A stretch of 15,003 bases of DNA from JBGOUV01 sp041477815 (lineage in GTDB: Bacteria > Acidobacteriota > Terriglobia > Bryobacterales > JACQDG01). The stretch lies in assembly GCA_041477815.1 (NCBI GenBank), contig JBGOUV010000149.1, positions 1 to 15,003 of the forward strand, given 5' to 3'. Of this stretch, positions 7,075 to 12,120 are shown piece after piece. The notes under the pieces were generated by a model. The model was not told the origin of the DNA. It saw only the letters and a list, made by a program, of their open reading frames with translations, and made no database searches. The translations under genes and the position numbers were made by a program. Numbering within the stretch: the stretch's first letter is position 1; each line of letters opens with the position of its first letter.

Positions 7075-8181
7075 ATGGATTTTTGGGAGCACTACCGCCG
7101 CGAGTTCCCGGTCACCCGCCGCTGGGCGTACCTGAACCACGCCGCCGTCGCCCCGCTGTCGCGGAGGGCGGCCGTGGCCATGCAGGGGCAGATCGAGGAC
7201 GCGGCCAACCACGGGGCCGCCCACAGCCGCTACTGGTATGAAACGTACGAAGGGGTGCGCCTCGCCGCCGCCCGTCTGACGGGGGCCGCGGCCGAAGAGA
7301 TTGCCATCGTCAAGAACACCACCGAGGGGCTCTCCTTCGTGGCCAACGGACTCGACTGGCGCCCCGGCGACGTCCTGGTGGCGGTGGAGGGCGAGTTTCC
7401 AGCCAACTACTACCCCTGGGAGAACCTGCGCCAGCGCGGGGTCGAGATCCGCCGGGTCCCCCAGCGCCAGGGCCGGATCGAGCTGGACGACCTGGACCGC
7501 GCCTGTCGCGGCGCCCGCCTGCTGGCCGTCAGTTGGGTGCAGTACCTGAGCGGGGCCCGGATCGACCCCGAGGTGGTCGGTGAAATCTGCGCCCGGCAGG
7601 GCTGCCTGTTCGTGCTGGACGCCATCCAAGGGCTCGGCGTCTTCCCGCTGGACGTCCGCCGGGCGCGCGTTCACGCTCTGGCCGCCGATGGCCACAAATG
7701 GCTTTGCGGCCCCGAGGGCTGCGGGGTGCTCTACGTGGCGGGAGACCTGTTGCCCCAGCTCGAGGTGGCCGAGCTCGGCTGGACCAGCGTCGCCCGCTGG
7801 CGCGACTACCAGTCCTGCGACCTGACGCTGCGGCCCGGAGCGGCGCGGTTCGAGTGCGGCACCCTCACCACCGTCGCCTGCTACGGCCTGGCGGCGGCGA
7901 TGGAGCTGCTGCTCGAAGCGGGCATCGAGCGGATCGGGGAGCGCGTGGTGGAGATCACCCGCCGGATCGCCGCCGGGGTCACCGGGCGGGGCTGGGAGCT
8001 GCTGACGGCTCCAGAGGCCGGAATCGTGGCCTTCCGCAAGGAGGGCACCGACGCGTCCGAGACCGTAAAGCGCTTGGCAGTCCAGGGGATCGCCGTAGCC
8101 CCGCGGTCGGGGTGGGTGCGGGCCTCGCCGCATTTCTACGTCAGCGAGGAGGAAGTGGACCGGCTGGTGGGGGCGTTGTAG
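7075..8181 (+). CDS. Class V aminotransferase (PLP), cysteine desulfurase/isopenicillin-epimerase type
   Basis: This 368-residue fold-type I PLP enzyme has YLNHAAVAPLS at the N-terminus (residues 19-29), a phosphate-binding segment near KNTTEGLSFVANGL (80-93) and FVLDAIQGLG (179-188). In that last block D182 contacts the pyridine nitrogen and Q185 the cofactor oxygen. ADGHKWLCGP (204-213) follows, with H207 next to the Schiff-base lysine K208. The family covers cysteine desulfurases (CsdA/SufS), kynureninase-like and isopenicillin N epimerase-like enzymes. The substrate cannot be told from this sequence, and no suf or isc genes are nearby, so I avoid the name SufS. A G-run at 7066-7070 is the only ribosome-site-like sequence before ATG 7075. 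The gene is divergent from the M48 protease and ends just before the long non-coding accessory segment. Confidence 0.93.
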   Translation: MDFWEHYRREFPVTRRWAYLNHAAVAPLSRRAAVAMQGQIEDAANHGAAHSRYWYETYEGVRLAAARLTGAAAEEIAIVKNTTEGLSFVANGLDWRPGDVLVAVEGEFPANYYPWENLRQRGVEIRRVPQRQGRIELDDLDRACRGARLLAVSWVQYLSGARIDPEVVGEICARQGCLFVLDAIQGLGVFPLDVRRARVHALAADGHKWLCGPEGCGVLYVAGDLLPQLEVAELGWTSVARWRDYQSCDLTLRPGAARFECGTLTTVACYGLAAAMELLLEAGIERIGERVVEITRRIAAGVTGRGWELLTAPEAGIVAFRKEGTDASETVKRLAVQGIAVAPRSGWVRASPHFYVSEEEVDRLVGAL

Positions 8182-8182
8182 G

Positions 8183-8200
8183 GCGGCTCCCCGGAGCCGC
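8183..8200 (+). terminator. GC-rich hairpin just after the aminotransferase stop
   Basis: GCGGCTC and GAGCCGC form a perfect 7-bp stem around a CCCG loop, one base after the TAG. No T-tract follows, so intrinsic termination is doubtful. It could instead act as a 3' end-stabilising hairpin. Confidence 0.3.
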
Positions 8201-8401
8201 GCCGGGCTCCCCCGGCCGGGCCAGATTCAACCGGGGGGCCGAATGCGCGCTTGGCGTCAGCGGCGACGTGTGCTGGTTGCTCAGGCAGGACAACACCGCC
8301 CGCGGGCAGCGTAAGGTCGCGCTCCTTGCTGAGGTGTTAAATTTCGGGTCAGCAGGGCTTTCAGGAGTTCCGGTTCCGGGTGGGGAAGCGACAAACGGCC
8401 G

Positions 8402-8440
8402 GGTCCGCAAATTTGCGGACCTCGGGAGGGCTCCGCGAGG
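8402..8440. repeat. Perfect 20-bp palindrome plus adjoining hairpin
   Basis: GGTCCGCAAA (8402-8411) is followed directly by its exact reverse complement TTTGCGGACC (8412-8421). Sharing its last CC, a second fold runs to 8440: CCTCG, GGAG, GG loop, CTCC, a bulged G, then CGAGG. A loopless 20-bp palindrome fits a dimeric regulator site or a dispersed palindromic element better than an RNA terminator. Confidence 0.6.
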
Positions 8441-8566
8441 CGACTGCCTGTCGGTCTGCCCGGCCCGCGGGATTACCAGCCGGTGGAGACCGTTGAAGTT
8501 GGATGCAGCCCTTTGGCGTGAACCAGTACCCGGCGCGAACGTTATCAATAGAGACAAAGCATCCAA

Positions 8567-8594
8567 TTGGCAATTGGGTTCGTCTTGATATGAC
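8567..8594 (+). promoter_or_regulatory. Candidate promoter of the ice-binding gene
   Basis: TTGGCA (8567-8572, 5 of 6 to consensus) and TATGAC (8589-8594, 4 of 6) are spaced 16 nt apart. A tandem CAATTGG pair (8564-8577) overlaps the -35. Transcription from here would give a leader of about 150 nt before ATG 8751. Confidence 0.4.
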
Positions 8595-8624
8595 CTTCCT
8601 TGGTCGTATGACCATATATGGTTC
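8589..8624. promoter_or_regulatory. Two tandem 18-bp dyad units, candidate operator
   Basis: The units 8589-8606 and 8607-8624 both start TATGACC and agree at 12 of 18 positions. Each contains an inverted pair with a 6-nt spacer: GACC-TTCCTT-GGTC, then GACC-ATATAT-GGTT. The second unit includes the perfect 12-mer ACCATATATGGT (8611-8622). The first overlaps the candidate -10 box and the second would cover the start site, which suits repressor binding. No regulator gene is adjacent. Confidence 0.4.
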
Positions 8625-8740
8625 CCAACTCGGGGCCCCTTAAAGCATCGTGAACGCCCGCATGACGCCTCTGCCAGGGGCTGCGGCGGAACGGCCTGTC
8701 TCGTGCATGAAGAGGTGGGGTTGAAACCCATATCACATCC

Positions 8741-8746
8741 AAGGAG
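8741..8746 (+). promoter_or_regulatory. Ribosome binding site fixing the ice-binding protein start
   Basis: AAGGAG lies 4 nt before ATG 8751. It favours this ATG over the in-frame GTG (codon beginning at 8703) upstream, which lacks such a site. Confidence 0.7.
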
Positions 8747-8750
8747 CACT

Positions 8751-9566
8751 ATGAATATAAACGAGGTATTTAAGCTTTTTCCCGGCACGAAGCTTGGTAT
8801 TGCCCGGACCAGACCGATCCGGGCCGGCGTTCCGGCCCTCACCGGGAGAGGTGGGTCCCCGAAGAAACTCAGCTCATTTCTCCTCTCTGCGGCGTTCACT
8901 CTGTGTCCGGCGTTTGCAGCCCAGGCGCCCGTAGATCTGGGATCGGCCGCAACGTTCGGGGTTTTGGCCGGAACCTCGGCTACCAACAGCGGCCATAGCG
9001 TTATTACCGGGGATCTTGGCGTTTCGCCAGGCACTTCGGTCACGGGGTTTCCGCCCGGAAAGGTGATTGGAACGATTTACACGCCGAATTTGCCGACGAC
9101 AAACAATACTGTCGCACAACACGCGCAAGCGTCCTTGACCATCGCATACAACGACGCCGCTGGACGGACAGGCACATTCACACCCGTGAACGCGGCAGAT
9201 TTGGCCGGGCTCACCCTCACCCCCGGCCTCTATAAATCCAACACTACGATTTCGATAGCGGCGGGGGGGAAAGTTTATCTGAACGGCAAGGGCGTCTACA
9301 TTTTCCAGATTGGGACCGGACTGACGGTAAACCAGGGCGCTAGTGTGGTCCTGGAAGGTGGCGCCCAGGCGGCCGACATCTTTTGGCAAGTTGGCAGTCT
9401 AGCCTCGCTGGGAACGGACGCTGCATTCGCTGGAACCATAATGGCGGGCACTGCCGTTACCATGGGCACGCGCGCAACGCTGAACGGCAGAGCGCTGGCG
9501 AAGGCCGAGGTTACGTTATTGACCAACACGGTCACAGTACCCGCAAAAGTCAAAGGCAAACATTAG
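8751..9566 (+). CDS. DUF3494 ice-binding-like secreted protein
   Basis: This 271-residue protein has an unusually long N-region of about 38 residues. A hydrophobic signal segment follows (KKLSSFLLSAAFTLCPAFA, about 39-57), with cleavage likely near AFA-AQA. The mature part from PVDLGSAATFGVLAG onward is a DUF3494 ice-binding domain. Its blocks are SVITGDLGVSPGTSVTGFPPG, NAADLAGLTLTPGLY, GKGVYIFQIGTGL, DIFWQVGSLASLGTDAAFAG and a final GRALAKAEVTL. The family forms a right-handed beta-solenoid with a parallel helix. Characterised members bind ice, while many others, including those from non-cold habitats, act as adhesins or have no known role. Surface ice-binding residues cannot be judged here. 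The gene is AT-richer than its neighbours and lies alone between housekeeping genes, which suggests acquisition. DUF3494 genes are known to move between lineages. Confidence 0.9.
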   Translation: MNINEVFKLFPGTKLGIARTRPIRAGVPALTGRGGSPKKLSSFLLSAAFTLCPAFAAQAPVDLGSAATFGVLAGTSATNSGHSVITGDLGVSPGTSVTGFPPGKVIGTIYTPNLPTTNNTVAQHAQASLTIAYNDAAGRTGTFTPVNAADLAGLTLTPGLYKSNTTISIAAGGKVYLNGKGVYIFQIGTGLTVNQGASVVLEGGAQAADIFWQVGSLASLGTDAAFAGTIMAGTAVTMGTRATLNGRALAKAEVTLLTNTVTVPAKVKGKH

Positions 9567-9816
9567 AATTCCAATACAAAAAGGGCGAAAAGCGGACTAC
9601 AGACGGAGGTACACCGGGGCGGATTTGCAACGCGTGGACCCACCGTTCCATCTACGGAGCCGGCCAGAACTGTGAACTCGGTTGTGGCCGGCGCTGCGGT
9701 TACTCCGGCTCGCCCGGCGGGCGCTTCTTCCCGCAAGCGTAGGGCGATGAACCGGTAGGCTCTGTCCCAACCCTCCGGCAGATAGCGGAACTCGCATGGA
9801 CCGCCGGAGTTGGTCC
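9567..9816. other. 250-nt non-coding interval after the ice-binding gene
   Basis: This interval contains the inverted repeat at 9659-9692 and part of a transposase-like scrap on the minus strand. I see no T-tract terminator for either of the genes that converge here and no other coding signal. Confidence 0.5.
9659..9692. repeat. Inverted repeat, 8-bp perfect arms
   Basis: GCCGGCCA (9659-9666) and TGGCCGGC (9685-9692) are exact reverse complements around an 18-nt centre. After one unpaired base on each side, AAC and GTT can pair as well. No T-run follows. It could be a 3' hairpin for the converging genes or a mobile-element end. Confidence 0.5.
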
Positions 9817-9820
9817 TCAT
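9725..9820 (-). pseudogene. Probable transposase fragment (IS1380-like), overlapping the SPFH gene stop
   Basis: On the minus strand an ATG at 9820 overlaps the TGA of the SPFH gene as ATGA. The frame then reads GPCEFRYLPEGWDRAYRFIA followed by LRLREE. The pattern of an aromatic strand, P-x-G-W and YRFIALR resembles the segment before the catalytic core in IS1380-type DDE transposases, as far as I can recall it. Similarity stops after about 32 residues. The frame runs on to 9563 as low-complexity sequence with no further family signal. I read it as the scar of an old insertion sequence rather than a working gene. An alternative is a genuine small translationally coupled protein of 85 residues. 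Confidence 0.4.
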
Positions 9821-10812
9821 CCCGTGGTCTGGCCTTTCGGCGTGGAATCCGCAGCGGGCGACACGGTCTGGGCCGGCGCCCCGGCCAGGCGGGTCGGGCC
9901 CTTGGATTCCTTGAACAGCTCGGCGATGCCTCCCAGCGATCCCAGGAGCCCGGCAGCCTCGTAGGGGATGAATACCTTGTTGGCCGGACCTTCGGCGATC
10001 CGCTGGAGGGTTTCGAGGTACCGGATGGCGATGACGTCGTTGGTGGGGTTGCCGGTATGGATGGCCTGGTAGATGCGCTCGATGGCCTGGGCCTCGCCCT
10101 CGGCCACGGTGAGACGGCGGTACTTCTCAGCGTCGGCCACGCGCTGGATGGCGCCCGCTTCGCCCTCGGCGTTCAGCATCTTGGACTGCCGGACGCCCTC
10201 CGCCTGCAGGATCGCCGACTGGCGGGCGCCTTCGGCTTCCAGGATGACGGCGCGCTTCTCGCGCTCGGCCTTCATCTGGCGGTGCATGGCGTTGGTGACG
10301 TCGGCGGGGGGCTCGATGCGCTGGATCTCGACGCGCCCCACCCGTACGCCCCACTTGTCGGTGGCGTCGTCCAGGATGTCGCGGAGCTTGGCGTTGATCT
10401 GCTCGCGCGACACCAGCGACTGGTCCAGCTCCAGGTCGCCGACCAGGTTGCGCAGGTTGGTCTGGGCCAGCTTGGTGGCGGCGTAGATGAAGTTCTGGAC
10501 GTTGAAGCTGGCCTTCACCGGATCGCTGATCTGGCAGTACAGGACCGCATCGACCGTGACCACCACGTTGTCCTTAGTGATGACTTCCTGGGGGAGCACG
10601 TCGATGACGCGCTCGCGCATGTCCACCTTGAACATGGACTCGATGAACGGGGTAATCATGGTCAGGCCGCTCTCGGCCGTGCGCTGGAAGCGGCCCAGGC
10701 GAACCACCAGTCCCTTTTCGTACGGGGCGACGATGCGAATCGACAGCCCGGCGAACACCAGCAGAAACACCAACACCGTAACGAACACGACGAACTGCCC
10801 GAAACCTTCCAT
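9817..10812 (-). CDS. SPFH/band 7 stomatin-like membrane protein (QmcA-type)
   Basis: This 331-residue protein has a single N-terminal membrane segment (about 7-27, FVVFVTVLVFLLVFAGLSI). The SPFH domain follows from about 28 to 190 (IVAPYEKGLVVRLGRFQRT, PQEVITKDNVVVTVDAVLYC, RNLVGDLELDQSL, WGVRVGRVEIQRI). A helical repeat region comes next, MKAEREKRAVILEAEGARQ and then SAILQAEGVRQSKMLNAEGE, which drives oligomerisation. This is the paraslipin/QmcA architecture: cage-like membrane assemblies linked to microdomains and protease control. The upstream nfeD, whose stop is 4 nt before this ATG, is the conserved partner. The AAGGAGG site lies in the last nfeD codons, so translation is coupled. The C-terminal tail after about residue 295 is low-complexity, and its stop overlaps a short downstream ATG. 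Confidence 0.95.
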   Translation of the reverse strand: MEGFGQFVVFVTVLVFLLVFAGLSIRIVAPYEKGLVVRLGRFQRTAESGLTMITPFIESMFKVDMRERVIDVLPQEVITKDNVVVTVDAVLYCQISDPVKASFNVQNFIYAATKLAQTNLRNLVGDLELDQSLVSREQINAKLRDILDDATDKWGVRVGRVEIQRIEPPADVTNAMHRQMKAEREKRAVILEAEGARQSAILQAEGVRQSKMLNAEGEAGAIQRVADAEKYRRLTVAEGEAQAIERIYQAIHTGNPTNDVIAIRYLETLQRIAEGPANKVFIPYEAAGLLGSLGGIAELFKESKGPTRLAGAPAQTVSPAADSTPKGQTTG

Positions 10813-10816
10813 AACC

Positions 10817-11245
10817 TCACCCCTCCTTGCGCTGCACCTTCAGATGCGCCCCCTCCGAGCCGACCACCTCGACCAAAGCTCCCTCCTCGATGACCTCTTT
10901 GGCTTCGGCCCGCCATTCCTCTTTCTTGACCCGGACCATACCGGTATTGGCCATGGGGTCAATCCGCTGCAGCACCACCGCCGTCTCCCCTACATACTCG
11001 TCCATGTTATGTTTCGAGGACTGGGGGGGCGAAACCTGGCGGGCGAGCTTCCGCGAGCACAGCACCATCCCCGCCGACGCTGCCAGGAACACGACCCACT
11101 GCACCGGGGCCGTCGCGCCCAGGTAGGCCGCGCCCGCCGCCACCAGCGCGCCCAGGCCGAACCAGATCAGAAAGAACGAGGGCGTGACCATCTCGGTGAT
11201 GATGAGCAAGGCTCCGAGGAGGAGCCAGATCAGGTCGGATCGCAT
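10817..11245 (-). CDS. nfeD: NfeD family membrane protein
   Basis: This 142-residue protein is the short NfeD form without the serine protease domain. Three hydrophobic spans (about 5-20, 23-42 and 47-62) are followed by a soluble OB-fold (about 84-142) with GETAVVLQRIDP, GMVRVKKEEWRA and the ending GALVEVVGSEGAHLKV, as expected for the family. NfeD partners SPFH proteins, and the next gene downstream in the operon is one. I start at ATG 11245 because it gives MRSDLIWLLLGA directly before the first membrane segment. An extended frame to 11326 would translate the heptad-repeat hairpin. No ribosome site is seen before this ATG, and the hairpin begins only 15 nt upstream of it. Confidence 0.92.
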   Translation of the reverse strand: MRSDLIWLLLGALLIITEMVTPSFFLIWFGLGALVAAGAAYLGATAPVQWVVFLAASAGMVLCSRKLARQVSPPQSSKHNMDEYVGETAVVLQRIDPMANTGMVRVKKEEWRAEAKEVIEEGALVEVVGSEGAHLKVQRKEG

Positions 11246-11260
11246 GGCAAGCGAAGAATA

Positions 11261-11330
11261 GCAGTGGCCAGTGTCCGGTGTCCAGTGGCCAGCCCCCTGG
11301 CTACTGGGCACTGGATCACTGGCCACTTGC
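11261..11330. repeat. Long imperfect hairpin made of CAGTGGC-type heptads
   Basis: The left arm 11261-11292 and right arm 11297-11330 pair around a CCCC loop. Of 32 aligned positions, 29 are Watson-Crick. The other three are G-T pairs, which would be wobbles in plus-strand RNA, and two single bases bulge from the right arm. The left arm is a run of 7-nt units (CAGTGGC, CAGTGTC, CGGTGTC, CAGTGGC, CAG), and the right arm is the same in inverse. The unit is shared with the tandem run at 4795-4829. It sits between nfeD and the divergent DUF4159 remnant. Confidence 0.85.
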
Positions 11331-11350
11331 AGCTTGGTATTCTCAAGGTG

Positions 11351-11637
11351 ATGAGGAGCTGGCTGTCGCCGGCCGCCCTGGCCATCCTGGGAGGGCTCGG
11401 CTACCTTTACGCCCCGCGCGGGCAGGGTGGCGGCTCGGCAAGCCCTACGAATAGGACGGAGTCGAGACTCACTGGCGGGGGGTTTACGACGACCGGGGGC
11501 GCTTAATGGTCCTTATCAACTTCAATATGGACCTGGGAGACGCCTGGGAGCACGCCGACCTGCCGGAGTATCCCGAGAAGTTCACCGTCGCTTATCGCTT
11601 TGGCATCAACTATATTGTCTACGCGATGACCCATTGA
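11351..11637 (+). pseudogene. Broken DUF4159-like small membrane protein gene
   Basis: From ATG 11351 one frame encodes a signal or membrane segment (MRSWLSPAALAILGGLGYLY, then APRGQGGG) but drifts into unrelated sequence and stops at 11506. In the next frame, from about 11425, the protein signal resumes as GWRLGKPYE, a TAG at 11452-11454, then DGVETHWRGVYDDRGRLMV and INFNMDLGDAWEHADLPEYP. It ends FGINYIVYAMTH at TGA 11635-11637. That ending is the typical close of DUF4159 domains. Two lesions are needed, a net loss of one base (or gain of two) at about 11405-11440 and the TAG. An intact version would have about 95 residues. The rest of the domain is well preserved, so the damage is recent, or there are assembly errors. 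The role of DUF4159 is not known. Confidence 0.72.
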
Positions 11638-11685
11638 CGATGGCGTCTGGTAACATTTCAGCACGCGAGTACGACTCTAGTGTGT

Positions 11686-11691
11686 AGGAGG
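11686..11691 (+). promoter_or_regulatory. Ribosome binding site fixing the start of the small secreted protein
   Basis: AGGAGG lies 9 nt before ATG 11701. It rules out the in-frame GTG at 11680, which lies upstream of it. Confidence 0.75.
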
Positions 11692-11700
11692 CTACCAAGT

Positions 11701-12069
11701 ATGAGATGGGCGAGTATGGCGCTGTTCCTGGCTTTCGCCGGGGTTCTGGCGGCGGCCGATGTGGCCGGCAAGTGGACCGCGCAGGTTCCGGGTCGCGGTG
11801 GGGACCCGCAGGAGACCACCTTCAACTTCAAGGTCAGCGGCATGACGCTGACCGGCACCATGGTCAACCCGAGGGGTGAGACCGCCATCTCCGATGGGAA
11901 GGTCGACGGCGACAGCCTCTCCTTCTCGGTCAACCTGAACTTCAACGGCAACGACATCAAGCTCCTGTTCAAGGGCAAGGTGTCGGGCAGCGAGATCAAG
12001 TTCACGCGGCAGCGGGACGGCGGCCAGGGGCAAGTGCAGGAGTTCACGGCCAAGCGCGCCGCGACATAG
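11701..12069 (+). CDS. Small secreted beta-rich protein, unknown function
   Basis: This 122-residue protein begins MRWASMALFLAFAGVLAAAD, a signal peptide with cleavage likely before DVAGKW. The mature ~103 residues alternate polar and hydrophobic strands (DVAGKWTAQVPG, TTFNFKVSGMTLTGTMVNP, ISDGKVDGDSLSFSVNLNF, IKLLFKGKVSGSEIKFTRQ), a pattern of a small beta-barrel or lipocalin-like fold. Similar short proteins of the type GKW..., Dg.i.G..l.F and G.i.F...R are common in Acidobacteriota, from memory, and have no assigned activity. No cysteine pair or catalytic motif is visible. It has a good ribosome site but no clear promoter, and it converges on the TonB-dependent receptor gene with 51 nt between stops. 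A weak GGAGG/CCTCC inverted repeat lies in that gap. Confidence 0.8.
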   Translation: MRWASMALFLAFAGVLAAADVAGKWTAQVPGRGGDPQETTFNFKVSGMTLTGTMVNPRGETAISDGKVDGDSLSFSVNLNFNGNDIKLLFKGKVSGSEIKFTRQRDGGQGQVQEFTAKRAAT

Positions 12070-12120
12070 CGCCCCCGGAGGCCTGGCGGCGGCTCTGGAG
12101 GTGAGGTGTGTCTCCTCCCT

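Larger units (their letters stand above)
8182..8750. other. 569-nt non-coding interval upstream of the ice-binding gene
   Basis: No frame here gives a recognisable protein. The open minus-strand frames (for example 8615-8361 and 9043-8141) carry no motif and cross the palindromes. The interval contains a post-stop hairpin (8183-8200), a palindrome with an adjacent hairpin (8402-8440), a candidate promoter (8567-8594), two tandem dyads (8589-8624) and a small GGGT/ACCC hairpin at about 8718-8729. The part after about 8540 is visibly AT-richer than the flanking genes. Confidence 0.7.

Noticed and set aside
6114..7241. Plus-strand open frame of 375 codons opposite the M48 protease
   Set aside because: It is antisense to a gene with signal peptide, HEIAH motif, ribosome site and promoter. 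The product is His/Leu/Gly-rich with no domain, as expected for an opposite-strand shadow in GC-rich DNA.
7030..8133. Minus-strand open frame of 367 codons opposite the aminotransferase
   Set aside because: It is rich in Gly, Pro, Ala and His without motifs, while the plus strand encodes a complete PLP enzyme with its lysine motif.
8402..8750. Riboswitch (c-di-GMP-I, SAM or cobalamin type) in the ice-binding leader
   Set aside because: I looked for the conserved cores and could not match them. Only palindromes and dyads are visible.
8141..9043. Minus-strand open frame of 300 codons across the ice-binding leader
   Set aside because: It overlaps the aminotransferase end, both palindromes and the signal region of the ice-binding gene. 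The composition is Pro/Arg/Ser-rich and nothing is recognisable.
9659..9692. Integron attC-like site
   Set aside because: The arms end in AAC and GTT in the right order, but the RYYYAAC and GTTRRRY core consensus is not met and there is no integrase or cassette structure.
9796..10893. Plus-strand open frame of 365 codons opposite the SPFH gene
   Set aside because: It is a shadow of the QmcA-like coding sequence. The product is a Leu/Gly/His-rich string without a fold signal, and it crosses the nfeD/SPFH junction.
12070..12120. Bidirectional terminator between the small secreted protein and the TonB receptor
   Set aside because: Only a weak GGAGG/CCTCC pairing with a long unpaired centre and no T-tract is present.
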